From the NCBI RefSeq assembly GCF_001578875.1, contig NZ_KQ969506.1:1018166-1058500 (forward strand): a DNA stretch of 40,335 bases, in the 5' to 3' direction. A program made the position numbers and the translations under genes. This DNA is from Streptococcus sp. DD13 (GTDB taxonomy: Bacteria; Bacillota; Bacilli; Lactobacillales; Streptococcaceae). Of the stretch, positions 26,294-35,972 are shown piece after piece (the stretch's first letter is position 1; each line of letters opens with the position of its first letter). The notes beneath the pieces were generated by a model that had not been told where the DNA came from, did no database searches, and worked only from the letters and a program-made list of their open reading frames with translations.

Positions 26294-26322
26294 ATTATAC
26301 CCTCTTTCTGCTTTCTTTTCAA
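26294..26322 (-). promoter_or_regulatory. promoter of the KimA-like gene
   Basis: Minus strand: -35 TTGAAA (26317-26322), 17-bp spacer, -10 TATAAT (26294-26299). The predicted start site leaves a leader of only about 25 bases. Confidence 0.75.
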
Positions 26323-26494
26323 GCTCGAGTGAGAGAAAACTATTATTTTTGCTATGTTTTTTTAACCACGCAGACTGCCTCGTGTATCGTTCCCAGACCA
26401 AGTCTGAGGATCCCCCTTTCAGCAACAGCTTTTCTACTTTCATCAGACCCTCTTGAGGGGTGGTCTCAATTGACTGTAAGGCCCTCAAGGACAA
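26323..26494 (-). other. unexplained spacer with a 67-codon TTG-start ORF running to 26291
   Basis: Between scrK and the transporter promoter lies an open frame from TTG at 26494 to TAG at 26291-26293 (SLRALQSIETTPQEG, then KVEKLLLKGGSSDLVWERYT). It has no clear ribosome site, and its stop directly follows the downstream -10 box. It also holds an inverted repeat at 26445-26466 (AGACC/GGTCT). It could be the remnant of a larger gene. I do not recognise it. Confidence 0.25.
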
Positions 26495-26499
26495 GCGAA

Positions 26500-26525
26500 C
26501 CCCCCAAGCTTATTTGCTTGAGGGG
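26500..26525 (-). terminator. possible terminator of scrK
   Basis: 10-bp stem CCCCTCAAGC/GCTTGGGGGG with a 6-base loop, directly after the scrK stop. The U-tract is poor (TTCGCTTG), so efficiency is doubtful. Confidence 0.45.
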
Positions 26526-26536
26526 TGACGATTTGG

Positions 26537-27418
26537 TTAATTATTGCTCAAATCCTTTGCCAAGGAAAGGTTGCCTAAAGTTGCTGAGCCATTTTCAGGG
26601 ACAGCAGGAGTCACAATGTACTCTTCCACTGGAGGAGTTGGTAAATAGCCATTTAACAAGGCTGTAAACTTATCTCGTACACGCTTGAGCATATGGGCTT
26701 GCCCCATAACGCCTCCACCAAACACAATCACTTGAGGGCGGTAGAGCAGGGTCGCTTGTACAGCTGCTTGCGCGATATAGTAAGCCTGGATATCCCAGAC
26801 ATCTGAGTTTTGCTCGATTAGCTCCCCACGTATTCCAGTCCGCGCTTCCAGAGACGGACCAGCCGCTAAGCCTTCTAAGCACCCCTTGTGGAAAGGGCAA
26901 GAGCCGTAGAATTCGTTGCTATAGTCTCGCGGATGACGAGGAACATAGACATGACCAGCCTCTGTATGGCCTAATCCTCCGATAAATTCACCATTTTGGA
27001 TAGCGCCTGCACCGATTCCCGTTCCAATCGTATAGTAGACCAGGCTAGAAACATTTTTGCGAACCATCATCTCCCCATAAGCAGAAGAGTTCACGTCTGT
27101 CGTAAAGTAAAACGGAACATTAAATTCTTTGGCAATGAGGCCCAGCAAGTCCACATTGGCCCAATGTTCTTTGGGAGTTGACGTCACATATCCGTAGGTA
27201 GGGGAGTTCTTATCAATATCAATCGGTCCGAAGGAGCCAATCGCAATCCCAGCTAAACGGTCTTCATAGCGCTTGAAAAACTCAACCGTCCGCTCAATGG
27301 TTTCATAAGGTGTGGTCGTAGGAAATTGCGTTTTCTCCAGTACCTGGAAGTCATCATCCCCAACAGCACAAACAAACTTTGTCCCGCCTGCTTCTACACT
27401 ACCGTACAATTTAGACAT
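26537..27418 (-). CDS. scrK: fructokinase (ROK family)
   Basis: 293-residue ROK-family sugar kinase, expected to phosphorylate the fructose released by ScrB. The phosphate-binding loop is VEAGGTKFVCAVGD near the N-terminus. The ROK zinc segment is GHVYVPRHPRD...CPFHKGCLEGLA, and the ATP site contains IVFGGGVM. The start MSKLYGSVEAGG has GAGAGG upstream; a longer frame of 20 codons is not family-like. It is downstream of scrA in the same direction but behind a terminator, so it has at least partly independent expression. Confidence 0.9.
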   Translation of the reverse strand: MSKLYGSVEAGGTKFVCAVGDDDFQVLEKTQFPTTTPYETIERTVEFFKRYEDRLAGIAIGSFGPIDIDKNSPTYGYVTSTPKEHWANVDLLGLIAKEFNVPFYFTTDVNSSAYGEMMVRKNVSSLVYYTIGTGIGAGAIQNGEFIGGLGHTEAGHVYVPRHPRDYSNEFYGSCPFHKGCLEGLAAGPSLEARTGIRGELIEQNSDVWDIQAYYIAQAAVQATLLYRPQVIVFGGGVMGQAHMLKRVRDKFTALLNGYLPTPPVEEYIVTPAVPENGSATLGNLSLAKDLSNN

Positions 27419-27481
27419 TTTTAACCTCTCACTTTTTCTACTGTTTAGTCCTGTCAATATTATAGCACAGCTAAACAAGAA

Positions 27482-27504
27482 GAAAAAGGTCTAAGACCTT
27501 TTTC
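27482..27504. terminator. bidirectional terminator after scrA
   Basis: AAAAAGGTC/GACCTTTTT stem with a 3-base loop, ending directly beyond the scrA stop and giving T-runs on both strands. Confidence 0.75.
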
Positions 27505-27508
27505 TTGA

Positions 27509-29443
27509 TTATTTTTCAACTTTTAGGAAGTCCTGTCCGTGTGAAACAGTACCTTGTGCAAGACCTTCAACGGTTGTGAAATCGCTGGTATTGGTTACGA
27601 TGACCATCGTTGTATCATCTAAACCAGCTGCTTTGATCTTATCTGCATCAAAACGTGCCAATTCTTGACCAGCTTTCACTGTGTCACCAGCTGCAACTAA
27701 TTTTTCAAATCCGTCGCCATCCATAGAAACTGTGTCAATCCCGATATGGATGAGGATTTCAGCACCAGATGCTGTTTTCAACCCATAAGCATGACCTGTT
27801 TCAAAGGCAATGGTTACTTCAGCATCGGCTGGAGCGTATACTACGTTTTCAGATGGTTTAACTGCAAGGCCATTTCCCATTGCACCAGATGAAAAGACTG
27901 GATCATCGACATTTTCCAATTTCACTACTTTACCAGAAAGAGGAGAAACAAGCACTTCTTCTGTTAGCGTTGGAGCGATAAATTGACCTGTCTCCGCTTC
28001 TTCCAAGGTACGAGCGGTTTCCGCTTCTTCTTTTTGCTCATCCTCATATCCAAACATGTAGGTCAGCGCGAAACCAAGAGCAGTTGTAACGAGCACCATG
28101 AAGATGTATTGGAAGAGTTGACCATTGGTATAGAGAAGAGTTCCAGGAATAATCGTGATTCCGTAGTTCAGACCTGCAAGTCCCATGAAGTTAGCTAACC
28201 ATCCACCGATTGCACCGGCAACAAGACCCATAACAAATGGTTTTCTGTAACGGAGGTTCACCCCGAAGATTGCAGGCTCAGTAATTCCAAGACCAGCTGA
28301 TAGAGCTGCTGGGAAAGCCAACGCTTTCAATTTAGGATTTTTAGTTTTCACACCTACGGCCAAGGTTGCTCCCAATTGAGCTGTCATAGCCGCTGTGATA
28401 ATCGCGTTCAATGCATCCGCACCGTTTGCTTTCACCAATCCAGCCTCAATGGCATTGAAAATATGGTGAACACCGGTTACAACGATGACTTGGTGAACCC
28501 CACCAAAGATGAGACCTCCAAGACCTAAAGGCAAGGTCAAGAGCCAGTTTGTTGCAATTTCAACCCCTGTCTCTACTTGGTGGAAGACTGGTCCGATCAC
28601 AAAGAGACCCAAGATAGACATTACTAAAAGTGTCAAGAATGGTGTCACCAAGAGGTCTAAGACATCTGGTACGACCTTACGGAGTGCTTTTTCGAATTTT
28701 GCACCGACAATCCCCACAACAAAGGCTGGGATAACGGAACCCTGGTGACCAACTACATCGATGAAACCAAAGAATTTCATTGGTTCCACAATGTATTTGA
28801 CCGCTTCTCCGTCAACGATCTTAGCCGCTTCACTACCGATGCTCCAAGCATTTGGAAGAGAACCTGAAATCATCATCAAACCAAGAACAATCCCGATCAC
28901 TGGATTTCCACCGAATACACGGAAGGTAGACCAAACCACAAGGGCTGGCAAGGCGATAAAGGCTGTATCGGTCAAGATTTGAGTATAGGTCAAGAAATCT
29001 GCATTGTAGCTAGATACGCCCAAGAGATTCATGACAGCAGGCTGTGTCAAGAGACCACGAAGACCCATGAAAAGACCGGTTGCTACGATCACTGGGATGA
29101 TTGGAACAAAGACATCACCGAAGGTCCGAACAGCACGTTGGAACCAGTTTCCTTGTTTCGCTGCTTCTGCTTTTTGCTCATCTTTTGATGCAGTTGGTAG
29201 ACCCAACGCTACGACTTCATCATAGATCTTGTTTACTGTTCCTGTACCAAAGATAATTTGGTATTGACCTGAGTTAAAGAATGCTCCTTGAACCTTTTCG
29301 ATTGATTCTGCCTTCTCTTTGTCGATTTTATTTTCATCGACAACCATGACACGAAGTCGAGTCGCACAGTGGGCTACGCTGCGAACATTTTCGCGTCCAC
29401 CAAGTGCCTTGATGACTTCTTTTGCAATTTGTGAATTATCCAT
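27509..29443 (-). CDS. scrA: sucrose-specific PTS enzyme IIBCA
   Basis: About 644 residues in one chain, taking up sucrose as sucrose-6-phosphate. Domain IIB is at 1-90 with phospho-Cys26 in VAHCATRLR. IIC follows from about 110 to 450 with ten or so membrane segments and the GITEPAIFGVN sugar-site motif. IIA is from about 490 to the end with the phospho-His in ILIHIGIDTV. The ATG at 29441-29443 starts MDNSQIAKEV; a TTG two codons earlier has GGAG at better spacing, so the true start could be 29449. It is divergent from scrB, sharing a control region with ScrR-type palindromes and a cre-like site. Confidence 0.94.
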   Translation of the reverse strand: MDNSQIAKEVIKALGGRENVRSVAHCATRLRVMVVDENKIDKEKAESIEKVQGAFFNSGQYQIIFGTGTVNKIYDEVVALGLPTASKDEQKAEAAKQGNWFQRAVRTFGDVFVPIIPVIVATGLFMGLRGLLTQPAVMNLLGVSSYNADFLTYTQILTDTAFIALPALVVWSTFRVFGGNPVIGIVLGLMMISGSLPNAWSIGSEAAKIVDGEAVKYIVEPMKFFGFIDVVGHQGSVIPAFVVGIVGAKFEKALRKVVPDVLDLLVTPFLTLLVMSILGLFVIGPVFHQVETGVEIATNWLLTLPLGLGGLIFGGVHQVIVVTGVHHIFNAIEAGLVKANGADALNAIITAAMTAQLGATLAVGVKTKNPKLKALAFPAALSAGLGITEPAIFGVNLRYRKPFVMGLVAGAIGGWLANFMGLAGLNYGITIIPGTLLYTNGQLFQYIFMVLVTTALGFALTYMFGYEDEQKEEAETARTLEEAETGQFIAPTLTEEVLVSPLSGKVVKLENVDDPVFSSGAMGNGLAVKPSENVVYAPADAEVTIAFETGHAYGLKTASGAEILIHIGIDTVSMDGDGFEKLVAAGDTVKAGQELARFDADKIKAAGLDDTTMVIVTNTSDFTTVEGLAQGTVSHGQDFLKVEK

Positions 29444-29472
29444 TTGCAAATAAATCTCCTTTTATTTTCGTT

Positions 29473-29486
29473 TGAAAGCGTTTTTA
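29473..29486. promoter_or_regulatory. cre-like site in the scrA leader
   Basis: TGAAAGCGTTTTTA fits the CcpA cre consensus TGWNANCGNTNWCA with one mismatch. It lies about 20 bp downstream of the scrA -10, suggesting carbon catabolite repression. Confidence 0.6.
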
Positions 29487-29504
29487 CAACTTTCCACGAT
29501 TCAT

Positions 29505-29534
29505 ATTATATATCAAAGCAGGGGGATATGTCAA
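29505..29534 (-). promoter_or_regulatory. scrA promoter
   Basis: Minus strand: -35 TTGACA (29529-29534), 18-bp spacer, -10 TATAAT (29505-29510). The -35 lies inside an operator-like half palindrome. Confidence 0.75.
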
Positions 29535-29544
29535 TCGTTTAACA
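29529..29544. promoter_or_regulatory. imperfect ScrR-type operator on the scrA -35
   Basis: TGTCAATCGTTTAACA shares its left half exactly with the large palindrome at 29557-29582; the right half matches 6 of 8. Centres are 33 bp apart. Confidence 0.6.
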
Positions 29545-29556
29545 GAAATTTTTTAC

Positions 29557-29582
29557 AAAAATGTCAATCGATTGACATTTTT
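29557..29582. promoter_or_regulatory. perfect 26-bp palindrome, probable ScrR operator
   Basis: Core TGTCAATCGATTGACA with flanking A and T runs, symmetric over 13 bp each side. It lies between the divergent scrA and scrB promoters. Central CG fits a LacI-family site. Confidence 0.75.
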
Positions 29583-29603
29583 CTTTATCGGGTGGTTTGA
29601 CGG

Positions 29604-29632
29604 TTGCTTTTTGCTTAGGAAACGTTTACTAT
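29604..29632 (+). promoter_or_regulatory. probable scrB promoter with overlapping LacI/CcpA-like palindrome
   Basis: TTGCTT (29604-29609), 17-bp spacer, TACTAT (29627-29632). The palindromic GGAAACGTTTAC (29618-29629) overlaps the spacer and -10. Confidence 0.5.
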
Positions 29633-29671
29633 ATTAATAGAATAAAATCATTTTTAGAGTGAGGAATACAG

Positions 29672-31126
29672 ATGGCTTGGACGACAGAAGAGCGCTATCG
29701 GCCCTATGACCAATGGTCTCCAGCATACATTGAAAAGATTAAAAAAGAAACGGCTAGCTCCCCTTGGAGAACGAATTTCCATATTGAAACGCCACACGGG
29801 CTTCTCAATGACCCCAACGGCTTTTCTTACTTTAATGGAAAGTGGACCCTTTTTTACCAGTACTTCCCTTTCGGGGCTGCTCATGGCTTAAAGTCTTGGG
29901 TGCATACAGAGTCGACGGACTTGGTCCATTTTGAACCAACAGGAACCGTCCTTTATCCTGATACCCCACTTGATAGTCATGGGGCCTACTCTGGCTCTGG
30001 CTTTGAAATCGACGGAAAACTCTTCCTTTTCTATACTGGAAATGTCCGCGATGAAAACTGGGTCCGCCATCCTTATCAAATTGGAGCTTTGATGGATCCA
30101 GATGGTCACATCGAAAAAATGGACCAGATTTTAATCGACCAACCAAGTGACACCACAGACCATTTTCGTGATCCACAGATTTTTCAGTATAAAGATCAGT
30201 ATTACGCCATCGTTGGTGGGCAAAATTTAGATCAAAAAGGGATTATCAAGCTGTATAAGGCTGTAAACAACGATTACCGTAACTGGGAGTTTGTCAACGA
30301 CCTCTCCTTTGCCAATGATCAAACGGCCTATATGATGGAATGCCCAAATCTTGTCTTTGTGGATGACCAACCGGTCCTTCTTTATTGCCCGCAAGGTTTG
30401 GACCAATCTGTCTTTTCCTATGGAAATATCTATCCAAACCTGTATAAGATTGCAGAAAGTTTTGACCCAGAACGAGCAGACTTAGTCCAAGTCGGGCCCT
30501 TACAACAATTGGATTATGGGTTTGAATGCTATGCCACGCAGGGATTCACTGCTCCTGATGGGCGTGCCTATGCAGTAAGCTGGTTGGCCCTGCCAGATGT
30601 TTCTTATCCAACGGACCGATACAGCTACCAAGGTGCCCTATCGCTTGTCAAAGAACTCCACATCAAAGATGGGAAGCTCTATCAGACGCCAGTTCCAGCT
30701 GTGTCTAGCCTCCGTCAAGGAGAAGAGACCTTTTCTCCTAAGGAGAAAACCAACAATACCTACGAATTAGAGATCACAATCCCAGAAGGTGAACAAAGTG
30801 AACTGGTCCTCTTTGCGAATCATGCATCACAGGGCTTAAGCCTTCGGATTGATACCATCAACGGAGAGGTCATTCTGGATCGTAGCCAGTGCGGGGAGCC
30901 TTTTGCACAAGAGTTTGGAACGACGCGTTCCTGCACGATTGCTCCAAAAGAAACCACTGCCCGTATTTTTATCGACGCCTCAATTTTTGAAATTTTCATT
31001 AACCAAGGAGAGAAAGTATTTTCAGGTCGCGTTTTCCCAGATGAAGATCAAAGCGGAATTGCCCTCACACAAGGGACCGTTACTGGAAAATACTACCCAC
31101 TAGATTATGGTCGCAAAACTAACTGA
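29672..31126 (+). CDS. scrB: sucrose-6-phosphate hydrolase (GH32)
   Basis: 484-residue cytoplasmic GH32 enzyme that splits sucrose-6-phosphate, the product of ScrA, into glucose-6-phosphate and fructose. Catalytic motifs are LLNDPNG (44-50, nucleophile Asp47), RDP (166-168) and ECP (223-225, acid/base Glu223). The C-terminal beta-sandwich contains IFIDASIFEIFINQGE, typical of bacterial sucrose-6-phosphate hydrolases. It starts MAWTTEERYRP with GTGAGG nearby upstream, and its 3' end overlaps scrR by 20 bases. It is diverged from the other GH32 gene at 2499. Confidence 0.93.
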   Translation: MAWTTEERYRPYDQWSPAYIEKIKKETASSPWRTNFHIETPHGLLNDPNGFSYFNGKWTLFYQYFPFGAAHGLKSWVHTESTDLVHFEPTGTVLYPDTPLDSHGAYSGSGFEIDGKLFLFYTGNVRDENWVRHPYQIGALMDPDGHIEKMDQILIDQPSDTTDHFRDPQIFQYKDQYYAIVGGQNLDQKGIIKLYKAVNNDYRNWEFVNDLSFANDQTAYMMECPNLVFVDDQPVLLYCPQGLDQSVFSYGNIYPNLYKIAESFDPERADLVQVGPLQQLDYGFECYATQGFTAPDGRAYAVSWLALPDVSYPTDRYSYQGALSLVKELHIKDGKLYQTPVPAVSSLRQGEETFSPKEKTNNTYELEITIPEGEQSELVLFANHASQGLSLRIDTINGEVILDRSQCGEPFAQEFGTTRSCTIAPKETTARIFIDASIFEIFINQGEKVFSGRVFPDEDQSGIALTQGTVTGKYYPLDYGRKTN

Positions 31127-32072
31127 TGTCGCCGCATTAGCAGGCGTCAGCCCTACGACAGTATCCCGTGTTATCAATAAGAAAGGTTATCTTTCAAAAA
31201 AAACTATCCAAAAGGTCGAAGCGGCTATGAAGGAACTAAGTTATAAACCCAATAACTTAGCTCGCAGTCTTCAAGGAAAATCTGCCAAATTGGTGGGGTT
31301 GATCTTTCCAACCGTCAACCACATCTTTTTTGCCGAGTTGATTAGTTATCTGGAGGAAGAACTGTTTAACCGTGGCTACAAGATCATCCTTTGCAACAGC
31401 CAACATGACTCTGAAAAGGAAAAAGAATACTTGGAGATGCTGGAAGCCAATCAGGTGGATGGGATCATCTCTGGTAGCCATAATCTGGGCATCGAAGACT
31501 ACAACCAAGTCAACGCTCCCATTATTTCCTTTGACCGAAATCTAGCTCCTGATATCACGGTCGTCTCCTCTGATAATTACCTGGGGGGACAACTGGCTGG
31601 CCAGCGGCTCAAAGACTTGGGGTGCCAGCAAACGCTGGTCCTGACAGGAAGCGACAATTCAAACTCTCCTACAGGACTTCGACAGGTCGGATTTCGGGAA
31701 AGTTTCCCCGATGCACCCGTCATCAAAATCGCAGGTGACCTCGCCATTCAGGACAAACAAGAAATCATCCGTCAGATCCTACAAGAGGAGCAGCCAGACG
31801 GGATCTTTACAACCGATGACTTGACGGCCATCACGGTAGAGCAAGTGGCACGTGAGCTAGGGATCCACATCCCGGACCAGCTCAAACTCATCGGATATGA
31901 TGCAACAAGCTTTATTCAGCATTATCATCCGCATCTCACCACCCTAAAACAGCCCATCAAGGAAATCGCCCAGTTACTCGTTGAACTACTGATGAAAAAA
32001 CTACACGAGGAGCCCTTAGAACAAACCTGCTATACACTTCCTGTCAACCTCCTAAACGGAACAACCGCTTAA
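31107..32072 (+). CDS. scrR: LacI-family sucrose operon repressor
   Basis: 321-residue LacI/GalR repressor. Residues 4-24 form the helix-turn-helix (LTDVAALAGVSPTTVSRVIN), followed by the hinge LARSLQGKSAKLVGLIFP and the sugar-binding core ending LLNGTTA. It overlaps scrB by 20 bases, so the two are co-transcribed and translation is probably coupled. Likely targets are the palindromes between scrA and scrB. A strong hairpin terminator follows. Confidence 0.92.
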   Translation: MVAKLTDVAALAGVSPTTVSRVINKKGYLSKKTIQKVEAAMKELSYKPNNLARSLQGKSAKLVGLIFPTVNHIFFAELISYLEEELFNRGYKIILCNSQHDSEKEKEYLEMLEANQVDGIISGSHNLGIEDYNQVNAPIISFDRNLAPDITVVSSDNYLGGQLAGQRLKDLGCQQTLVLTGSDNSNSPTGLRQVGFRESFPDAPVIKIAGDLAIQDKQEIIRQILQEEQPDGIFTTDDLTAITVEQVARELGIHIPDQLKLIGYDATSFIQHYHPHLTTLKQPIKEIAQLLVELLMKKLHEEPLEQTCYTLPVNLLNGTTA

Positions 32073-32112
32073 GGAGCATTCCATAGGTTGACTCCCTCTT
32101 CAGGATACACAC

Positions 32113-32145
32113 AAACCCCCTCTCTGTCTTGCAGAGAGGGGGTTT
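32113..32145. terminator. shared terminator between scrR and malP
   Basis: Perfect 14-bp stem AAACCCCCTCTCTG/CAGAGAGGGGGTTT with a 5-base loop, lying between two convergent genes. The T-tail is short on both strands, but the stem is very strong. Confidence 0.8.
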
Positions 32146-32181
32146 ATGCATCTAGTGGATCCTAAAATCTAAGAGAGTCTT

Positions 32182-34443
32182 TTATTTGGTATGCCAGATT
32201 TCCTCGTCGTACTGCTGAATGGTCCGGTCTGAGGAGAAGAAGCCAGCTTTTGCAATGTTCAAGACCACTTTCTTGTTCCAAGACTCTTGATCTTCGTAAT
32301 CGGCGTAGACTTTCTCTTTCTTCTCGATATATTCTGCAAGGTCGATCAAGGTCATAAACCAATCTTTGGAAATAAGTTCATGATAGAGGCGTTCGAGACG
32401 CTCTTTATTGCCGAGGGCTAGCAATTCCTCACTAACAATAAAGTCAACCGCTTCCTTGATCCGTTCATCGCCTTCGTAGTAATCTTTAGAGACGTATCCT
32501 GCTTGCGCATAGAGATCAATAATGGTATCCGAATCTTTCCCAAAAGTATAAATGTTTTCAGGTCCGACCAGCTCCGCAATCTCGACATTAGCACCGTCCA
32601 TGGTTCCTAAGGTCAAGGCTCCATTAAGCATAAACTTCATATTTCCAGTCCCTGAAGCTTCTTTGGATGCAAGAGAAATCTGCTCGGAAATATCTGTCGC
32701 TGGAATCAAATGTTCTGCAACGGTTACATTGTAGTTCTCGACCAAAAAGACGTTGAGATAAGGGTTAACGCTAGGATCTTGGTTGATCAGCTCAGATAGA
32801 GTCAAGATCAGATGAATGATATCTTGGGCAATGACATAGGCTGGAGCAGCCTTTCCTCCGAAGACAATGGTGATTTTGCGTTTAGGCAGAATCCCTCTTT
32901 TAATTTCAAGGTATTTATGAATCACATATAGCGCATTCATTTGTTGCCGTTTGTATTCGTGGAATCGCTTGATCTGCGTGTCAATAATAGAATCTACATC
33001 TAGGTCAATCCCTTTATTGGCTTTGAGGTAGCGCTGAAGAGAAACCTTGTTGTCGCGCTTGATCTCAGCCAATCGTTCATGAACAGCTGGATCATCTGCA
33101 AAGGCTGTCAATTTTTCTAATTGGGTCGCATCCTGAAGGTAGTCCTCCCCAATCAGCTCTTTGATATAGGCTGCTAGTTCTTGATTTGAAAATTCCAGCC
33201 AGCGACGGAAGGTGATCCCGTTGGTCTTGTTGTTGAAACGCTCTGGGTACAGGTCATAGAAGGGTTTTAGCTCACTATTTTTTAAGATTTCAGTATGAAG
33301 TGCTGCAACTCCATTGACACTCGTTGAAAAATGAATATCCATGTGGGCCATATGAACCCGATCTTGATCGTCAATGATTTGGATCTGAGGATCTGAATAC
33401 TGTTTCCGGATCAAGGCATCCAATTGCTTAATAATCGGAACCAAATGCGGAACGACTTCTTCTAAGTAATCCAAAGGCCACTTTTCAAGGGCTTCCGCTA
33501 GAATGGTATGGTTGGTATAGCCAACCATTTGGCTCACCACTGCTACCGCTTCCTCAAAGCTAAAGCTATGTTGATCGGTCAATAGGCGAATCAACTCTGG
33601 AATGACCATAGAAGGGTGAGTATCGTTGATTTGCACATAGGCGTAGTCTGCTAGATCGTGTAAGTTAGACCCGCGCTGAAGGGCTTCATCGATCAGGAGC
33701 TGCGCCGCATTTGAGACCATAAAGTACTGTTGGTAGATGCGAAGCAATTCTCCCTGACGGGTCGAATCATCTGGATATAAGAAAAGAGTTAGATTCTTTT
33801 GTATCTCTTCTTGATCAAAGGTAATTCCGTCTCGAATCAAGCCATAATCCAAGCCATCGATATCAAATAGATTCAGGTAGTTTTTGCTTTCCTTCTTGTA
33901 GCCAAGAATATCCACCCGGTCTAGACGGGATTTGAGGGTGAATTCTTTAAAGGGAACCTCATAGGAAATCGTTGTAGGCGTCAACCAAGAATCATCTTCG
34001 ATCCAAAAATTTGGCTCCGCATCTTGCTGTCGGTCTTTGAAGACTTGCTTAAACAGTCCACAATGATAGTTTAGACCAACTCCTTCTCCATTGATGCCCA
34101 GCGTCGCCATCGAATCGATAAAACAAGAAGCTAAACGGCCCAAACCGCCATTTCCCAGTGATGGTTCAGGCTCGACATCTTCAATCTCACTGATGTGCTT
34201 ACCTGCTGCAGCCAATTCTTCTTGGATTTCTTGATAAATGCCTAGATTGATCAGGTTATTGGACAGCAATTTCCCAATCAAAAATTCAGCAGATATATAG
34301 TAGACTTTGCGTTTGCTGTCATTCTTAGGCATTTCTACAGCTTCTGCTTTTACAAAATCCAGGAGCAAATAATAAATCGCTTCATTCGACAGCTCCTTTA
34401 GGTTTTTCCCTTTGCTGGTAACATAGTCTGTAAATCTTGTCAT
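32182..34443 (-). CDS. malP: maltodextrin/glycogen phosphorylase
   Basis: 753-residue family GT35 phosphorylase that releases glucose-1-phosphate from maltodextrins. It shows the N-terminal [14 protein letters not shown] segment, the mid [11 protein letters not shown] segment, and the PLP-lysine signature [14 protein letters not shown] followed by GTMDGANVE. Length is near the 750-residue short bacterial form, without the allosteric extensions of animal enzymes. It starts two bases after the malQ stop, so malQ-malP form one operon under MalR control. Confidence 0.94.
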   Translation of the reverse strand: MTRFTDYVTSKGKNLKELSNEAIYYLLLDFVKAEAVEMPKNDSKRKVYYISAEFLIGKLLSNNLINLGIYQEIQEELAAAGKHISEIEDVEPEPSLGNGGLGRLASCFIDSMATLGINGEGVGLNYHCGLFKQVFKDRQQDAEPNFWIEDDSWLTPTTISYEVPFKEFTLKSRLDRVDILGYKKESKNYLNLFDIDGLDYGLIRDGITFDQEEIQKNLTLFLYPDDSTRQGELLRIYQQYFMVSNAAQLLIDEALQRGSNLHDLADYAYVQINDTHPSMVIPELIRLLTDQHSFSFEEAVAVVSQMVGYTNHTILAEALEKWPLDYLEEVVPHLVPIIKQLDALIRKQYSDPQIQIIDDQDRVHMAHMDIHFSTSVNGVAALHTEILKNSELKPFYDLYPERFNNKTNGITFRRWLEFSNQELAAYIKELIGEDYLQDATQLEKLTAFADDPAVHERLAEIKRDNKVSLQRYLKANKGIDLDVDSIIDTQIKRFHEYKRQQMNALYVIHKYLEIKRGILPKRKITIVFGGKAAPAYVIAQDIIHLILTLSELINQDPSVNPYLNVFLVENYNVTVAEHLIPATDISEQISLASKEASGTGNMKFMLNGALTLGTMDGANVEIAELVGPENIYTFGKDSDTIIDLYAQAGYVSKDYYEGDERIKEAVDFIVSEELLALGNKERLERLYHELISKDWFMTLIDLAEYIEKKEKVYADYEDQESWNKKVVLNIAKAGFFSSDRTIQQYDEEIWHTK

Positions 34444-34444
34444 C

Positions 34445-35941
34445 TTAGTCTTTTCCTCGATTGTACCTTTCTGTGATGTCTTTCAAAAATTCTATCTTGT
34501 CTTCGGTCAGGTCCTCTGACACCATCCGCCATTTCCAGTTTTGACCAACTGTATTGGGCAGATTCATCCGGCTGCTAGCTGGTTTATCCAAAATATCCTG
34601 CATGGTCGCGATAGCTGTATCACTGACCGTTGCAAATAGGGTGCGAAGAAAGGCCCGTGTGATAGGCTCTCCAGCACGTCGATTGATATACGCATCTGTG
34701 TAATCTCGTTGCTCTTGAGTTAGATTTTGATACCAACCATTGACAACTTCATTATCGTGCGTTCCTGTATAGGCGACAGAATGGGCAGTGTAATGGTGCG
34801 GAATATCGATACTCTTTCCTTTAATATCGTAAAATCCGAATTCCATGATTTTCATGCCTGGATAGCCACAGTCTGCTAGCAATTGCCGGGCTTTTTCATC
34901 AATATTCCCCAGATCTTCTGCGATGATGTTCAAATCGCCCAGGGATTCTTTCACCGCACGGAAGAGGTCATATCCAGGTCCTGGGACCCACTTGCCACGG
35001 ACAGCCGTCTCATCGCCTCCTGGAATCTGCCAAAAGTCTGAGAACCCTTTAAAATGATCAATTCGCAAATAATCATATAGTTTGAAGGACTCTTGAATCC
35101 GGAAAATCCACCAAGCGTAGTCTTCCTTTTTGTGCGCCTCCCAATCATAAATCGGATTCCCCCAGAGCTGGCCAGTCGCTGAAAAATTATCTGGTGGAAC
35201 TCCGGCAATATAGCGTGGCTTACAGTCCGGATCTAGCTTAAAGAGATGAGGCTGGGTCCAGACTTCTACACTGTCCGCCGAGATATAAATGGGCATGTCC
35301 CCAATGATCTCGATCCCATGCACATTGGCATAGTCCTTTAAGGCCGCCCATTGGCTGAAAAAGAAATATTGAACGACTTGGTGATAGGTGACAACAGCCG
35401 ATAACTCTTTTCGCAGTTCTGCCACTCTCACCGAATCCCGTTGAATCGCTGCGTCATCGCCCCATTCTTGCAGAGAGCGGTTGTCAAAGTGCTCTTTAAA
35501 GGCCATGAAATCAGCGTAATCTAAGAGCCAAGCACGATTTTCCTGTTTGAATCGTTCAAAATTTGCTGTTGCAGGACTTTCTAACAATGCCCTAACAGCC
35601 TTTTCTAGTAAGGGCCGACGGACCATAAAGATACGCGCATAATCCACCACTTCAGGATCGCTCCCAAAATCAACTCCTACCAGGTCCTCTTTCTCCAAAT
35701 AACCGGCTTCTACCAGCATATCCAAGTCAATAAAATGCGGATTTCCAGCGACAGCTGAAAAAGACTGATAGGGTGAATCCCCATAACTAGTCGTCGTTAG
35801 GGGAAGCAATTGCCAATACGACTGATGACTTGCTTCCAAGAAGTCTACAAAATCATAAGCTGCTTGACCGAAAGACCCGATTCCATACTGCCCTGGAAGG
35901 GAGGAAATATGCATCAGGACACCACTTGCTCTTTTATCCAT
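34445..35941 (-). CDS. malQ: 4-alpha-glucanotransferase (amylomaltase)
   Basis: About 498-residue GH77 enzyme that joins maltodextrins and frees glucose, making longer chains for MalP. Catalytic motifs are [10 protein letters not shown] (nucleophile Asp), IIAEDLG (acid/base Glu) and [10 protein letters not shown]. The start chosen is [11 protein letters not shown]: its ATG is seven bases from GAGG, whereas the ATG two codons earlier is almost on top of it. First gene after a MalR-type operator/promoter. Confidence 0.93.
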   Translation of the reverse strand: MDKRASGVLMHISSLPGQYGIGSFGQAAYDFVDFLEASHQSYWQLLPLTTTSYGDSPYQSFSAVAGNPHFIDLDMLVEAGYLEKEDLVGVDFGSDPEVVDYARIFMVRRPLLEKAVRALLESPATANFERFKQENRAWLLDYADFMAFKEHFDNRSLQEWGDDAAIQRDSVRVAELRKELSAVVTYHQVVQYFFFSQWAALKDYANVHGIEIIGDMPIYISADSVEVWTQPHLFKLDPDCKPRYIAGVPPDNFSATGQLWGNPIYDWEAHKKEDYAWWIFRIQESFKLYDYLRIDHFKGFSDFWQIPGGDETAVRGKWVPGPGYDLFRAVKESLGDLNIIAEDLGNIDEKARQLLADCGYPGMKIMEFGFYDIKGKSIDIPHHYTAHSVAYTGTHDNEVVNGWYQNLTQEQRDYTDAYINRRAGEPITRAFLRTLFATVSDTAIATMQDILDKPASSRMNLPNTVGQNWKWRMVSEDLTEDKIEFLKDITERYNRGKD

Positions 35942-35972
35942 TTTCATACCTCGTCGTGATTAATCTAAGGAA

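Noticed and set aside
26262..26536. c-di-AMP (ydaO-type) riboswitch upstream of the KimA-like gene
   Set aside because: The conserved riboswitch core motifs are not seen, and the best promoter leaves only about 25 bases of leader.
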